A stretch of DNA of 64,000 nt from Epiperipatus broadwayi (lineage: Eukaryota > Onychophora > Udeonychophora > Euonychophora > Peripatidae). The notes below the pieces were generated by a model. The model was not told the origin of the DNA. It did no database searches and worked only from the letters and a program-made list of their open reading frames with translations. Position 1 is the stretch's first letter. Each line of letters opens with the position of its first letter. Positions 10,397-21,977 of the stretch are shown piece by piece. The stretch is taken from contig JAQFVV010012394.1 of NCBI GenBank assembly GCA_028023455.1, positions 23,702,900-23,766,899 on the forward strand, given 5' to 3'. The position numbers and the translations under genes were made by a program.

Positions 10397-11398
10397 AAAT
10401 ATAAAATAAGATCTACCTATCAGAGTATAATTGTAATTGGTCTGATTCTATTATTTAAAGTTCAAATAATGCTATATAAGATCTATATCTAGAAACTTCA
10501 GTTATAGAAATATTTTGGGCAATTGTATACTATGTATTATCTTCCTTGAGCAACTGAATTGTTAATTTACATATTTTCAGTTTGAAAATAAATTATGCCT
10601 GTTTCTCTCTTTTATCATGTTATAAAAATACTTGCTTGAATTTTGATATTGGATTGACTGGATGCATCCAGGGTAGATAAAACTAAGGAAGGCTTGGGGT
10701 CATCACCATTTCTGCAATTTTAATTACTGGCAATTGTACAGAAGTGACATACTTATTATTTATGTATTTTATAATTAAATAATTTTTCTAAGTGGAATTT
10801 AGTGGCATCAAAACTATTAAGATTTACATTTAAACATTTAGACTATGAAATATAGGTGATTCCATTTAGGCTGAGAAATGAGTTGATAGTTAATATAATC
10901 AAATATAAAAATATTAAATATATCTTAAAAGAAAAATGTATCTGATCTGATTCTGGAAGATTTTGTATGATATCCTTATGATCTGCCAACCAGAAGCAGA
11001 CATATTCTCTCTTTCATTTTATCTTATTATTTGTTAGCACCATTCGTTTTCATGAGTCATGATGGATTTTGTAAAATGGATTTGATTTTATGAATTATAT
11101 GATTGTTTATTTTGCTGTGAGCTTAGCTTGACTAGATGACTAGGGTCATTTATTTTGGAAGTAAGATTAGGGTATTAATTGTGTGAGAATATTATTACTT
11201 CATATAATGTTGTTCCAATAGTGTCTGAAGAGTTGTGGTCAATATACAAATATATTTCATTTAGTAATTACAACTGACAATGAAGGAAAGTAACACCTCT
11301 TCTGTAATTAAATAATGATCAATCTCTATAAGTTTGATGATTCTGTTACAGCAGTTATATTACATGATCACTATCTCATACTAGCACATAATTGTTAT
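10397..11398. other. A+T-rich sequence, nothing recognised
   Basis: No exon, repeat pair or RNA gene was recognised in this stretch. Confidence 0.4.
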
Positions 11399-11595
11399 TA
11401 AACAAGGCAAAACTCTCTCCATACAGCAGAGCAAGGCTCCTCACTGATGATGGCCACAAGCCAGAAACTAGTCTGGGGATATTGGATGAGTAGGCACTAG
11501 ATAGGGATTTTATGCACAAGCCTTCTGGCATCCATTGATTACTCTGGTTGATAGATTACTCTGATTGGTACAGGGTGGCACTACTGTATGGAGGG
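11399..11595 (+). repeat. Half-copy of palindromic element family 1
   Basis: Contains the family-1 core GAAACTAGTCTGGGGATATT and the following GCACAAGCCTTCTGGCATCC, shared with the full palindrome at 21639-21977. Its ends CTCTCCATACAG and CTGTATGGAGGG are themselves inverted copies. One arm is mostly deleted. It abuts the LINE fragment that follows. Confidence 0.75.
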
Positions 11596-12112
11596 TAAGA
11601 AGAGTTTAAATATATATAGAAATAAACGGAATATTGGAAGTGAGTTAATTTATGATAATAGTAAGGAAAGTAGTTTATTGTTTAAGGCTCGAATGGGATC
11701 TTTAGCAACAAGAGAGTTTACATGTAAATGGAAAACTATGGGTGATTTAACATGCAAATTGTGTAAGGAAGGTATAGAAAATATTAGGCATCTGTTGATT
11801 GAATGTAAATGCTTGAAAACAGAATGGGTACAGATAATGAAGTTATGGGAGAATAGGTATGAACAAAGTGACAATACAGAAAATGAGTTAGTAGTTTTTA
11901 TGCTGGGTTTGCGAAAAGATAAAGGGGATTTAGATTTAAAGGCCATAGAGTTGACAAAGATTATGTTGTGGAAATGGGATGGGGCAGAATATGGGAAGAC
12001 TTAGAGTGGGGAATGGAAAATAAAGTGGCTAACAGGTTTATCTGGGCATAGTGCTGAGATATTCTTGACTTCGTTTAAGGAGAAGCCAAATACATCACAT
12101 CGCATCACATCA
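11588..12112 (+). pseudogene. LINE 3' end: zinc-knuckle C-terminus plus CACAT tail
   Basis: A 138-residue open frame carries a C-x2-C-x8-H-x4-C knuckle (Cys56, Cys59, His68, Cys73 counting from the first Met), reading CKLCKEGIENIRHLLIEC. This is typical of the C-terminus of Jockey/CR1/I-type LINE ORF2 proteins. The copy is 5'-truncated, with no reverse transcriptase. After the stop, the 3' part ends in TTCGTTTAAGGAGAAGCC and a tail of CATCACAT repeats. The same protein and the same 3' end recur at 46961-47350, confirming a mobile family. The Met start is arbitrary because the frame comes from a truncated polyprotein. Confidence 0.8.
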
Positions 12113-13578
12113 GCAGTTATATTATATATAATGACTTTATTACTTAGTTGGGTATGATAATAAATTACAGAACAGTAATCACCTTGATGGTTGAGTTTAA
12201 GAAAAAATGGCTACTCAGAAAGGGCTGCAATAATTAAAAATGATATTTAATCATAGCATAAATCATAAGATAAAAATCAGTGATTAAGTAATCCATGGCA
12301 TCTTATTTTATCAGTTGCCCTAAATCTGAAGAAACTTTACATTACTTACAAGAATTAACAGAGCACAAGTTTTTATTACAATGACAATGTCAAGCAGTAA
12401 TGATAATATTCAAATGGCTACTCATTCAAAAGACTATATATGTGTGATGTTCTAGCACTAATAATTACAGCTGATCTTCAACCTAGAGACAATTAACCTA
12501 TGAGCCCTTCACTCTACTGCTGTGTTAAACTAGTAAAAAACATGAGTAATTTACAAAGCAATTACATGTTTATAAATAACTTAATACATATGCCGCTCTT
12601 GTCTTTTAAATAGATCTTGTGTTAAAGATTTGCAGAGGTCCCTACTGTCGTTTTTTCAGGCGCATAGTCTTAAGGTTATAGCCTTAATAAATATTACTGT
12701 ACATATGTATTAATGCATAAGTATTCATACAGATTATTACACTATTATAATACACCTTTTACACATTATTATAAGATATATTGCTGTATGTAGATCCTTT
12801 CTGGAAAGTTGTGTATAACTTTAATTCAAAACATCGGGGAAGATTAAATTACAGCAATATTAAAAGACAATCTCTTTTTATTCTAATTTTTTGAATTGTA
12901 AATATATCCACAGAGAGCAAAAATCTCTTCAATAGTCTCTCACAGAATTTCATCAAAGGCAGTACTCACTCATTAGAGTAGTTAATTGCAGGTTATTGAG
13001 GGTTTGAGCGTTTTTTCATTCTTGCTTTTCAAATTCTAGCTAAGAATAACTAACTCCTCATTTACCGACAATTTATAAATAGCATCTAGTATTAATTATA
13101 AAATCTCATTTTAAAAATAACAGTTTTTATTACTGTAAAAATTACTTTTATTGCTAATTTCACAGAAAGCCGAAAGTGTAAATCTTTTACACATACTGTT
13201 ATTGTTTTCAGAAAGCTAAATTTTAAAATCAGGAAGAATTGATAAATAGTAATGTAGTGTGAAATTATTTTTTTTTTTTTGTTTTTGGAATTCTTTTAGA
13301 AACTTCTTGCTTGGGTGATTTTGATAACTAAATTAATTCTTCTTGGCAAAAGAGAGAACTACAAATAAATGATTTATTAATGAGAACGTAATTGTCTTAA
13401 ATAAGTAAACTTCATTAAAATGAAGCCAGTACAATTCATTGGGGGGGGGGGGTATTATCCTTTTTATTTGTTATCACAATAGCAATGAATTACGACTGCA
13501 AAATTTCTACAATCTAATGTTAATTTTTGACTTCAAGTGCCATGTGGAAATTAATGAAAATCCAGATCAAATGTGTCT
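12113..13578. other. A+T-rich sequence with a G-run
   Basis: Nothing convincing is seen. A run of 12 or more G lies at about 13440. An open frame that begins beside it runs into the RTE remnant that follows. Confidence 0.4.
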
Positions 13579-14100
13579 CCATTATTGGCATGATCATTAT
13601 CAATTTCAACCATTACCGATCCATAGCAAGATGATCTCTCCAAATTTAATCCAGTTTCTTCTATCCATAATTTTTTGACATCACACCAACAAATTTCCTT
13701 ATTTCATGTATCCATCATCTCATATTTGGTCTTTTTCTAGATCATTTATAATCTCCCGAAATACAGTTTAGGACTTCAAAATTGTCCATTTTATTATCAT
13801 CTCTTTTAGAAATATCTCCAAGTCAGCTCCATTATAATATTTTCTAACCCAAATATTTCATTTTTCAATCCCTTCTTCCTACATTCCACATATATTTCTT
13901 CATAATCGAGTGGTCTGAAACCTCTAAGTTATTCTTCTGTGTTCTTTTCAAATACAATGTTGCCATGGTAATTATAGTAATATATTTATTCTCTTTGTTT
14001 AATAAATGCAGGTTAAGACTATTGCCATAATTTCTATATATCAGGCCATATTCAACTAGAAAAATATTTTGCAAATAAAAAAGTCCATAATTGGCATTTG
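13579..14100 (-). pseudogene. RTE-type LINE 3' end, strongly decayed
   Basis: The plus strand reads as the complement of the RTE 3' region. The order of blocks (ATTATCAATTTCAACCATTA, then the CATCACACCA and TTTCCTTATTTCATGTATCC segments) follows the better-preserved copy at 16895-17330 base for base over long stretches. On the minus strand the blocks correspond to the W-x-R-R-E and I-L-Q-W-I-D-N ends of RTE ORF2. Many stops. Confidence 0.65.
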
Positions 14101-14904
14101 ATAACTGTGATACATAATATTTAACATACTCAAAGACGAATCATCAAATGACAAACAGAAACTATCATAGTAGAATCTACAAATAGATATATCTTCGCTC
14201 ACATATGTGAATCAAGGTTATCATATCAGAGTTAATAAAATTAGAAAATATTAATCAAAATATTGTATATTATCAGAAATCACATATTAAAAAATTAAAA
14301 CCTCAAACTCTCATTTCATCGGTATGACAAGAAATATTTATTTTTCTACAGGAATAATAAATTGGCAATATATAATTGTCATTTTTTCCTCAAACGAAGC
14401 AGAGCCAAAGATAAAAAATTAGAAGTTTTAAATAAGATAATATAATTCTTTTAGTAATATAAAGAATTAGTTTGGGTTAAAAATAACAGCACGGAATTGT
14501 TTATTAAATAAAACCGACAAAAAATAGAATTGCGAAGTTAAAAGATTTTGTTCACATGAAGTACATTTGAAATTAAATCTACAGGTAAATACCATTTTTA
14601 AACTATCAGAGGTTATAGTAATTTCTAATAATTCAGATGGAAGAATTGTAGAGGATTGTGAAAAATTAAAAATCCTCTTTTGTTAGTAATAGATGTTTGA
14701 ATAAGCTAATGAACATTGCGAAGTTAGAATAATTGTGGTCAAAACTAGAAACGATTTACTTTTGTCCTATTATAAATGTACATATAGCTTATGATTTAAC
14801 AGGCAAAAAAATCATCCAGTAAGACTTGTAATTAATTAATATTATTCTTATTCTTTAATCGTAAATTCTTCTGATTGCTATGTTTGATAGCTTTAAGCAA
14901 ATAG
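14101..14904. other. A+T-rich sequence, nothing recognised
   Basis: No exon or repeat was recognised in this stretch between two RTE fragments. Confidence 0.4.
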
Positions 14905-15460
14905 TTTTTTAATGGAAACATAATAGAGGAAATTAATCATAGAATTAAACTTGGTTGGAGTGCTTTTGGTAGAAATAACTTGATACTAAAAGGAAATATG
15001 CCTATGTGTTCGAAAAGGAAGGTTTTTAACAAATGTGCTTTATCAGTTCTTACTTACGGATCTGAGACTTGGACACTCAATAGAAGAGCAATACAGAGAT
15101 TTCAGACCACTCAAAGAAGTATGGAGAGATGTATGTTGGGAGTAACAAGAAGAGATCGAAAACGCAATGTATGGGTAAGAGAACAAACAGGTGTTACTGA
15201 CCTCATTGAAAAAATTAAAAGATTGAAGTGGAGTTGGGCTGGACATATTGCTAGAAGAAATGATAATAGATGGACAATTGAAATTTTAAACTGGATTCCA
15301 AGAGATTGTAAAAGACCCAGAAAGAGATGGATGAAATAAGAAAGTGTGCAGGGTATGATGTGGAGAAGAGAAGCTAAAGATCAGAGAAGATGGATTAAAC
15401 TTGGAGAGACCTTCATCCTGCAGTGGATTGATAATGTTTGATAATGATGATGATGATGAA
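14905..15460 (+). pseudogene. RTE-type LINE ORF2 C-terminus (best-preserved coding copy)
   Basis: Encodes the C-terminal part of an RTE endonuclease-reverse transcriptase. From about 14940 the frame reads EINHRIKLGWSAFGRNN. It then gives KVFNKCALSVLTYGSETWTL, a WVREQTGVTDLIEKI block, LKWSWAGHIARRNDNRWT and ILNWIPRDCKRPRKRW. After a frameshift at about 15340 it gives MWRREAKDQRRW and GETFILQWIDN at the end. The 3' end is a short TGA/TGATGA microsatellite (about 15436-15460), the usual RTE terminus. It is 5'-truncated, with no endonuclease or catalytic reverse transcriptase blocks. The 119-codon open part suggests this insertion is younger than the other RTE fragments here. Confidence 0.88.
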
Positions 15461-16079
15461 TCTTTGCCTTGCTTTTTATTTTTTATTGCCATTGGCTAAA
15501 TGAAATGTTTGTGAACTTGTACAGAAATTTTAAGTGTTTGTAAAAAAAAAAAAAAATTTTAAAAATTTATTAAATATTTTAATGAGCATCCTTTAGAGAT
15601 ATAAATTTCATTTTTTAAAATTACGACTGACAACAGATATTAGAAAGATAGACGAATATATATATAGATCTATTCTTCAACACCTAGAATAACTTTCTAA
15701 TCATAAATTCTAGTGCTTAGGTATTTAGATATACCCAATAATTCCCTTACCACACACACTTTAAGCACATAGACATTTGGAAAAGGCAATCGATCGACAA
15801 TATATATCTGGCGAATCCAGCACTTATCAGCTGGCCCAGCCCATAATCACTCACATATCTTCATCACAGTTGTTTTATATTTATCAATCATTAGCCCATT
15901 TGATAACATTTTTTAAAGATAAACACTTCAAAAATTATTATTTGTTAGGATAGAAATTATCATATCATTCAAATAAACTCAACTGAACATTAATATATCT
16001 ACTTTTTACTAAGTAGGACCACATAGTATTATTAATCCAAATCAATTTTCTCCTGCCAACATGCATATCTTAGCAAAAA
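15461..16079. other. A+T-rich sequence with a family-2 fragment
   Basis: Around 15780-15870 the segment CCAGCACTTATCAGCTGGCC matches the family-2 palindrome arm (AACCAGCACTCATCAGTTGG). The rest is unassigned. Confidence 0.5.
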
Positions 16080-16640
16080 CAAATACTTCAATTTACTTAC
16101 ACACATGAACAAAGATATCTGAAAAGGGTAAATGATTCCCAAGATGCATTTCTGCCTGAGCCAGCACTCTTCAGTTGACTTCTATTATGTTTTCATTGTA
16201 AGTTTTGTTTGCTTTAGGCAGGTATCTTCATTTTAATCTTTTCATTCTATTTACTTTTAAAATACTTGTCCTGTACATGAGGGATCAGACTGATCTTAGG
16301 TCAACATGGGTGTGACAACAATCTCGGCCTTAGGGTGGCCTTTGAACATTCCATCATCAGATTTTCAATTGGATGGACGGTTGAAGAGTTGGAGTGTGGA
16401 GTGAATTGAAGCCTGTCCATTAAATTATGAGGTTTGGCTATCTTAATATATATCTGAGCACTTACAGCATATATGTGTAGAGATGGTAATCTGGACCAAC
16501 TGATGATTGCTGGTTTAGCATGAAATATGTATATTGATTATTTATCTTTTCAACATATGTGTTCAAGTATATCAGTGTTATGAGATAGTGTGGAGAGTAG
16601 TGGGTCATGTGCAAGTCTGTGTTCATATAACCTATATATT
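16080..16640. repeat. Palindromic element family 2, copy 1
   Basis: The left arm carries GCCAGCACTCTTCAGTTGAC and the right arm the inverse, ACCAACTGATGATTGCTGG (about 16497-16515). Between them is a GAAGCCTGTCCATTAAA block shared with 23600-23770 and 36650-36690. No coding capacity is present. Confidence 0.7.
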
Positions 16641-16894
16641 AAATAAAAGAATTGTTTAGTGAGAAAATAATTGAGCAAACTGAAGTTTATAACTTAAAAA
16701 ATAGATTAGGAAAAAAATCAACATAGCTTAAACAATTAAATGGATATATCATTACAAACATGATTCATGGATGCTACTGTATGATCCACTATTCAATTAT
16801 TATTATTATAATTTCAATCACAATAAAAGCCATTAAAGATAGCAAAAGTTTTTAAAAAACAAATGTTCTATGAATAAGAAAGCACCCAAAAACA

Positions 16895-18540
16895 ATTTTT
16901 TTTTATTATCATCATTTTCAGCCATTATCGATCCACTGCAGGATGAAAGGTTCTCTAAATTCAATCCATCTTCTCCGATCTTTAGCCTCTCTTCTCCACA
17001 TTACACCAGCAACTTCCTTATTTCATCCATCCATCTCACATTTGGTCTCTTTCTGGGTCTTTTACAATTCCATGGAATGCCATTTAAAATTACAATTTTC
17101 CATATATTATCACTTCTTCAAGCAATATGTTCAGTCCAACTCCATTTCAGTTTCTTAATTCTTTCAATGATGCCGATAATACCTCTTTGTTCTTTCACCC
17201 ATGTATTTCATTTTCGATTTTTTCATGTTACTCTTAATATGCTTCTCTCCATACTTTTTTGAGTAGTTTGAAATCTTTATATTTCTCTTTAGTTTAAGTA
17301 TCCACAGTCTCAGATCCATAAGTAAATGATAAAACACATTTATTAAAAACCTTCCTTTTCAAATACATTGGCATATTTCCTTTTCACAATATCTTATTTC
17401 TACCAAAAGCATTCCAATTAAGTTTAATTCTATAATTAATTTCATACATTATGTTTCCATCTGTAGTAATAATCTGATCAAACTATTTATAGTTATTTCT
17501 TATAACTCATCATTATCAATCATTATTTTCTTTTGTGAAAATCCATTGAACATTACTTAGTCTTTTTAATATTTGCCTTTAGTCCTACTTTCATCTGATA
17601 ACTCCTGCAACATTTCCTGCAGCTCTAAAACATTATTTGCAAAAACAACTACATCATCTGCAAAATCTAGATGATTTAAATAATCTCCATTTACTTTTAC
17701 TCCCTTAGTTTTCTGTTTTAATCCACAAAATACTTTTTGCAACTATAAAAAGTTTTGGAGATATAGAGTTATCTTGTCATACCACCTTCTCAATGTGAAT
17801 CTTGTTAGCGTCATTATGTAATTTAATTGTTGCTGTTGCATTTTTATAAATATTCTTCAGAATATGATGATATTCTGGGTATACACCTTGATGATCCAAT
17901 GCTTTAATCACTGCAAAAATGATTATAGAATCAAATACCTTTTCATAATCTATAAATCCAAAGCATGATGGCAATTCATATTCATCGTTCCTGTCTATAA
18001 CTTCTCTCAATACTTGAATATGATCCAATGTAAAAACCATTTTTAAATCCAGCTTGTTCTTTTGGTTAGTTAAAATCCAAAGTTCGCTATAAACAAGTTG
18101 TATTACTTTGATAAAAATGTTATATGGAACTGATAAAAGACTGGTAGGATTGTAATTTTTGGATATCATCTTTATGATCTTTTTTAAATATTAATATTAA
18201 TACTACATTCTTCCAATCATCTGGTACATCTTTATCATTTAGGTATTTGATATATAACTTTGCTAAAAAAATTTATATTTCTTCATCTGCTTCTTTTAAG
18301 ATATTAATTATTAATTTCATCATTACCTGGAACTTTTCCTTCATAAATTTAATTGCATGTCTCACTTCATTTAAAATCTTGGATAATTCAGAAGATATAA
18401 TAGTTGCAGGAGGTACTTTTTATTGCTATATAATTCATGATAGAATTCTTCTATACATTTTATGATGTCATTTCTCTTTTTAGTAATAGTTCTAAATTTT
18501 TTCTTATTGCAGAAATAAGTTTCCTACCAATACCAAAATA
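16895..18540 (-). pseudogene. RTE-type LINE, reverse transcriptase to 3' end
   Basis: On the minus strand the order is: KEADEEI and DVPDDWKNVVLILIFKK (about 18190-18300); NYNPTSLLSVPYNIF; then VLREVIDRNDEYELPSCFGF followed by IDYEKVFDS, the reverse transcriptase block with a catalytic Asp; and, in another frame, LDFADDVVVFANN (about 17640-17685), the F-A-D-D catalytic box. After this come the C-terminal blocks seen in the copy at 14905. Frameshifts and stops interrupt it in at least six places. The 3' end is at about 16895, with a TGATAATAATAA-type microsatellite on the minus strand. It lacks the endonuclease, so it is 5'-truncated. The fragment 17777-18169 is the longest open part. Confidence 0.9.
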
Positions 18541-18590
18541 ATATTTTTTTTATAATATTAATAAAAAAGTATTAATGGTACAATTTATCC

Positions 18591-19857
18591 TATATACCTG
18601 GCTCTCTTTTTATGTGGTAGATAGGTTCCACAGAAAACCCGCATTAAAAAAATCGCACAAAAATAGACTTAACTTACCTTGAAAAATGTAGGATAAGTTC
18701 CAAAATTTTCAGAAATCGCACAAAACCGAAGCAACAAGATAAAATTACTTTAAAATTCGCATAAAAAAAAAAAAAAGGAAATAAAGTATGACTAATAAAA
18801 AATTTAAAATATTTGAAAAAAATTGATATAAGACAAACTTTTTTTACTTTTTTTAATTAACTATTTAATTTTATTCAAAACAATATGTTTTTATGTGTAA
18901 TTTATTTTACATTTTTTCATACATATTTTAATCATATATTGCTATTTGACAATATGCAGTTCATTTATGAACTGGTAAGACATCAGATTCGTCACAAGAG
19001 AAAAAAAAACCCAACTTCAGTCTTGTGCTGTGTCAATGGTATTCTGTCGACAATGTAATCAGTTATTAAACTTTGAGATGATGATTTTACTAATTGCTTA
19101 TGAAGCTCATGATATCCAGACTGCTATGTCTAGCTGATAGAGAATGCACTTCCATGAGTGCAACTATATATATAACATGCTTCCACGAATGTGTTAATAA
19201 TGACTAACGGTTAGACAGAAAAAAGTTATAAGTAAAAATATTTAAAAACTTTTGAAAATAAAAGTTTCTTAAATATTTTTACTTATAATTTCTCTTCTTT
19301 TAGACAGAAAAAAGTTACAAGTAAAAATATTTCAAAACTATTAAACATACATTCTTTTTAAATAGAAATTAAAAGTTCTTAAATATTTTTACTTGTAAGT
19401 TTTTTGTCTAAAAGTTTCTCCGAGTATATATGTGTATAAAAGAAAATATAAATATACACAAAACATAACATAGACATACAACTATTTAGCTCTAGTTGGA
19501 ATTTAGTTCATAATTCATGTCATTAACAAGAAAATGATTTTGCAATTGATTAGAAAGTTGAAGATTTTCTCGAATCATTTTTGCTGTGAAACGAACAGGT
19601 TCCATTTCTGTTTCATTATTTTTTTCTAAATCTTCTACAATATCTAAATTTATTGCCAAACCTTTTTCCAACAGGCATTTAAAGTATGTAAAATTTAAAT
19701 CATGTGTATAAAATGGGGAAATCTTGATTTTAAATGAAATATGAACTTCTTTATCATATAAAAGAAAACCGCATAAAAAGATATTAAGAAGAAACACGAA
19801 TGCATACCTTCAAAATCGCATTAAAAAAATCCACACAAAAAAAGACCCAGGTGTATA
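18591..19857. mobile_element. Candidate TA-flanked terminal-inverted-repeat element (1.26 kb)
   Basis: The left end TATACCTGGCTCTCTTTTTA (from 18593) and the right end, reversed, TACACCTGGGTCTTTTTTTG (to 19855) form imperfect terminal inverted repeats, flanked by TA on both sides (18591-18592, 19856-19857). Sub-terminal AACCCGCATT/AATCGCA motifs recur at both ends. TA flanks suggest the Tc1/mariner/pogo group, but I see no DDE motif. A 101-codon minus-strand frame (19492-19797) starts just inside the right end and has no family I recognise; it may be a transposase relic or chance. Confidence 0.55.
19210..19415. repeat. Double hairpin inside the TIR element
   Basis: TTAGACAGAAAAAAGTTATA and its inverse flank AAGTAAAAATATTT/AAATATTTTTACTT stems twice in succession (about 19214-19305 and 19301-19412). 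These are two adjacent related palindromes sharing the TTTTAGACAG boundary. Confidence 0.7.
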
Positions 19858-21638
19858 TTTATCCAGATTAAATTCTGGATATGTCAATGAGAAGTATGGA
19901 GTTGGATATAAAACCATCAAATATCAACTTTACTTGTGTTATCTATTCCTGTTAATAATTTAAAACTTTAAAACATAAATGTCCAGCTGTAAAATCTGAC
20001 AATACACCAATAATATATATTTAAGCGATCTGAGATGTCTAACAAAAATGAAGTAAAATATGGTTCTTAACTGACATTTAAAATTTGTATTAAAACTAGT
20101 ATTTCATAGAAAAATGTATTGATTCTTTAGCAGTAAATGATGAACAGATAGCAGAGCCAATCAAATCCTCAGATTAGATTCTGGCAGTTGACCTTCATCA
20201 GCAATATGTGATGGATTGCCCAAATCAATCTAGCAGTCACTTTTATTTCTGCTATGCTATTCATATTAATGACTTAAAAGTTTTAATACATTTTAAGATA
20301 GTGGCAACAACAGTTATAAGGTCAACATTTCAACCTATTATAATATGAACCATCATTATAATCAGATGAAATGATTATATCATTTGAATATACATATATT
20401 TCTGCAATTTAAATTAAAAATGCAAAATTTCTTACATTCAGATATGATCAATGGTTTTAACTTTCACTCTCAATACTTTTGCAATTAATAATAGGGGTAA
20501 AACGAACTAAATGATCACTTAATGTGTATATTATATATATATATGTCAACCCAACATTCTACAAGGTAAAAGAACTTCAAATTATTTAATAGCAGTAAAT
20601 GGTATTATATGCCATGAAGCCACAACATTTCAATATATATACACACAATAATAATCCTTGTACATCACTTCATCTATATGGAAAAATATTGTATCAGGAA
20701 TGTGATTTGCCAACAACAGATAAATGATAATTCAAAAAATGACAGAGCAGTAAAAAAAATTACACTTCTATAGCATTCACTTTGAGATCAAAGAAAGCAG
20801 ATAGAAAAACAAAATATGGATAAATAATGGAACAAAAGTTTGATGTAATATAAAAACATCTAGAAATGTATTTGCAAGCTTATTATATACATTTTTAAAA
20901 AAATAATGATTACGCCCTATGTTTAAAAACAAAAACTTTTAACCTCTGCATCTTATGTTTATAACGAATTCTGAACTACAAATGAAACAAAAGTTGGGAA
21001 TAACATCCAAGGTGTACAAAAACAAATAGATAAACAATAGCAAAAAGAACAATTAAGCTGCTGAAAAGTTAATGGAGATGAACTGACACTAAATAGCAAG
21101 GAAAATAATTGATGAGCTAGAATAATTACTGACTACAGCATTTTCCAAAATGATTAAATTTGAGATATGATGAAATCAAAATGTTTGCCGAGTGATTGTG
21201 TAAAATAAAAAATAAAAAAGTTTTCAACAATATATATGTAAAAAACAATCAGAAAAGTACTTTATTATTGCTGTTGATAGTAAGGAGATGAAAAAATAAT
21301 AGTCAAACACCTGTTGGCAAGATGTGTATTACTATTAACTTTTATAATAACTTTCAATTCTGCTATTTATAGCCATAGATTTGATAAATCATTATACGGT
21401 TTATTTTACATACCATTCCTAAGACAGATAAACATAATAAGTATAGATTGTCCTGAATTTGTTGATGAGACTCTGGTAACATTTAGGAAGATCAAAATTC
21501 ATATTATTAGCAATCAATATCTCTAGCCTATTTTCTTGGTTGTTTATCAATGAATGCTGTTAAAAATATATCAAGAATAACACATTTCACTAAGCATCAC
21601 ATGATCACATTTCCTATAGTAGCACATTAATTGTTGAT
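19858..21638. other. A+T-rich sequence, nothing recognised
   Basis: No gene or repeat was recognised. An open frame at 21314-21526 begins with a hydrophobic stretch but has no ATG start and no supporting context. Confidence 0.4.
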
Positions 21639-21977
21639 AAACAGAGCAAAACTCTCCATACAGTATTGCCACCTGTGCTAAACAGAGTAATCAATGGATG
21701 CCAGAAGGCTTGTGCATAAAATCCCTATCCAATGCCTACTCATCCAATATCCCCAGACTAGTTTCTGGCTTGTGGCCTTCGCCAGTGAGGAACTTTGGAT
21801 CTGAGAGCACTGCATCTAAATCTTCCTCACTGACGAAGGCCACAAGCAAGAAACTAGTCTGGGGATATTGGATGAGAAGGTATTGGATAGGGATTTTATG
21901 CACAAGCCTTCTGGCATCCATTGATTACTCTGTTTAGCACAGGTGGCAATACTGTATGGAGAGTTTTGCTCTGTTTA
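21639..21977. repeat. Palindromic element family 1, full copy (339 bp)
   Basis: Two arms of about 157 bases (21639-21795 and 21822-21977) are nearly perfect inverted copies. Both contain AGAGCAAAACTCTCCATACA, TGGATGCCAGAAGGCTTGTG, CCCAGACTAGTTTC and GGCCTTCGCCAGTGAGGA or their complements. The loop is about 30 bases. The element is less A+T-rich than its surroundings. The half-copy at 11399-11595 and the larger palindromes at 30760 and 33975 share its CTAGTTTC/ATATTGGAT core. Two opposing open frames are an artefact of the palindrome. Confidence 0.9.

Noticed and set aside
16870-17262. 130-codon open frame on the plus strand
   Set aside because: It is the antisense of the RTE 3' region. The minus-strand traces match the known RTE order, the plus-strand frame does not.
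18240-18470. Plus-strand open frame of 72 codons
   Set aside because: Antisense of the RTE reverse transcriptase remnant on the minus strand.
21314-21526. Open frame that begins like a signal peptide
   Set aside because: It has no ATG start, no splice context and no homology I can see. Hydrophobic runs are common in A+T-rich random frames.
21698-21937. Two overlapping opposite open frames of 60-80 codons
   Set aside because: Both are by-products of the near-perfect palindrome at 21639-21977.
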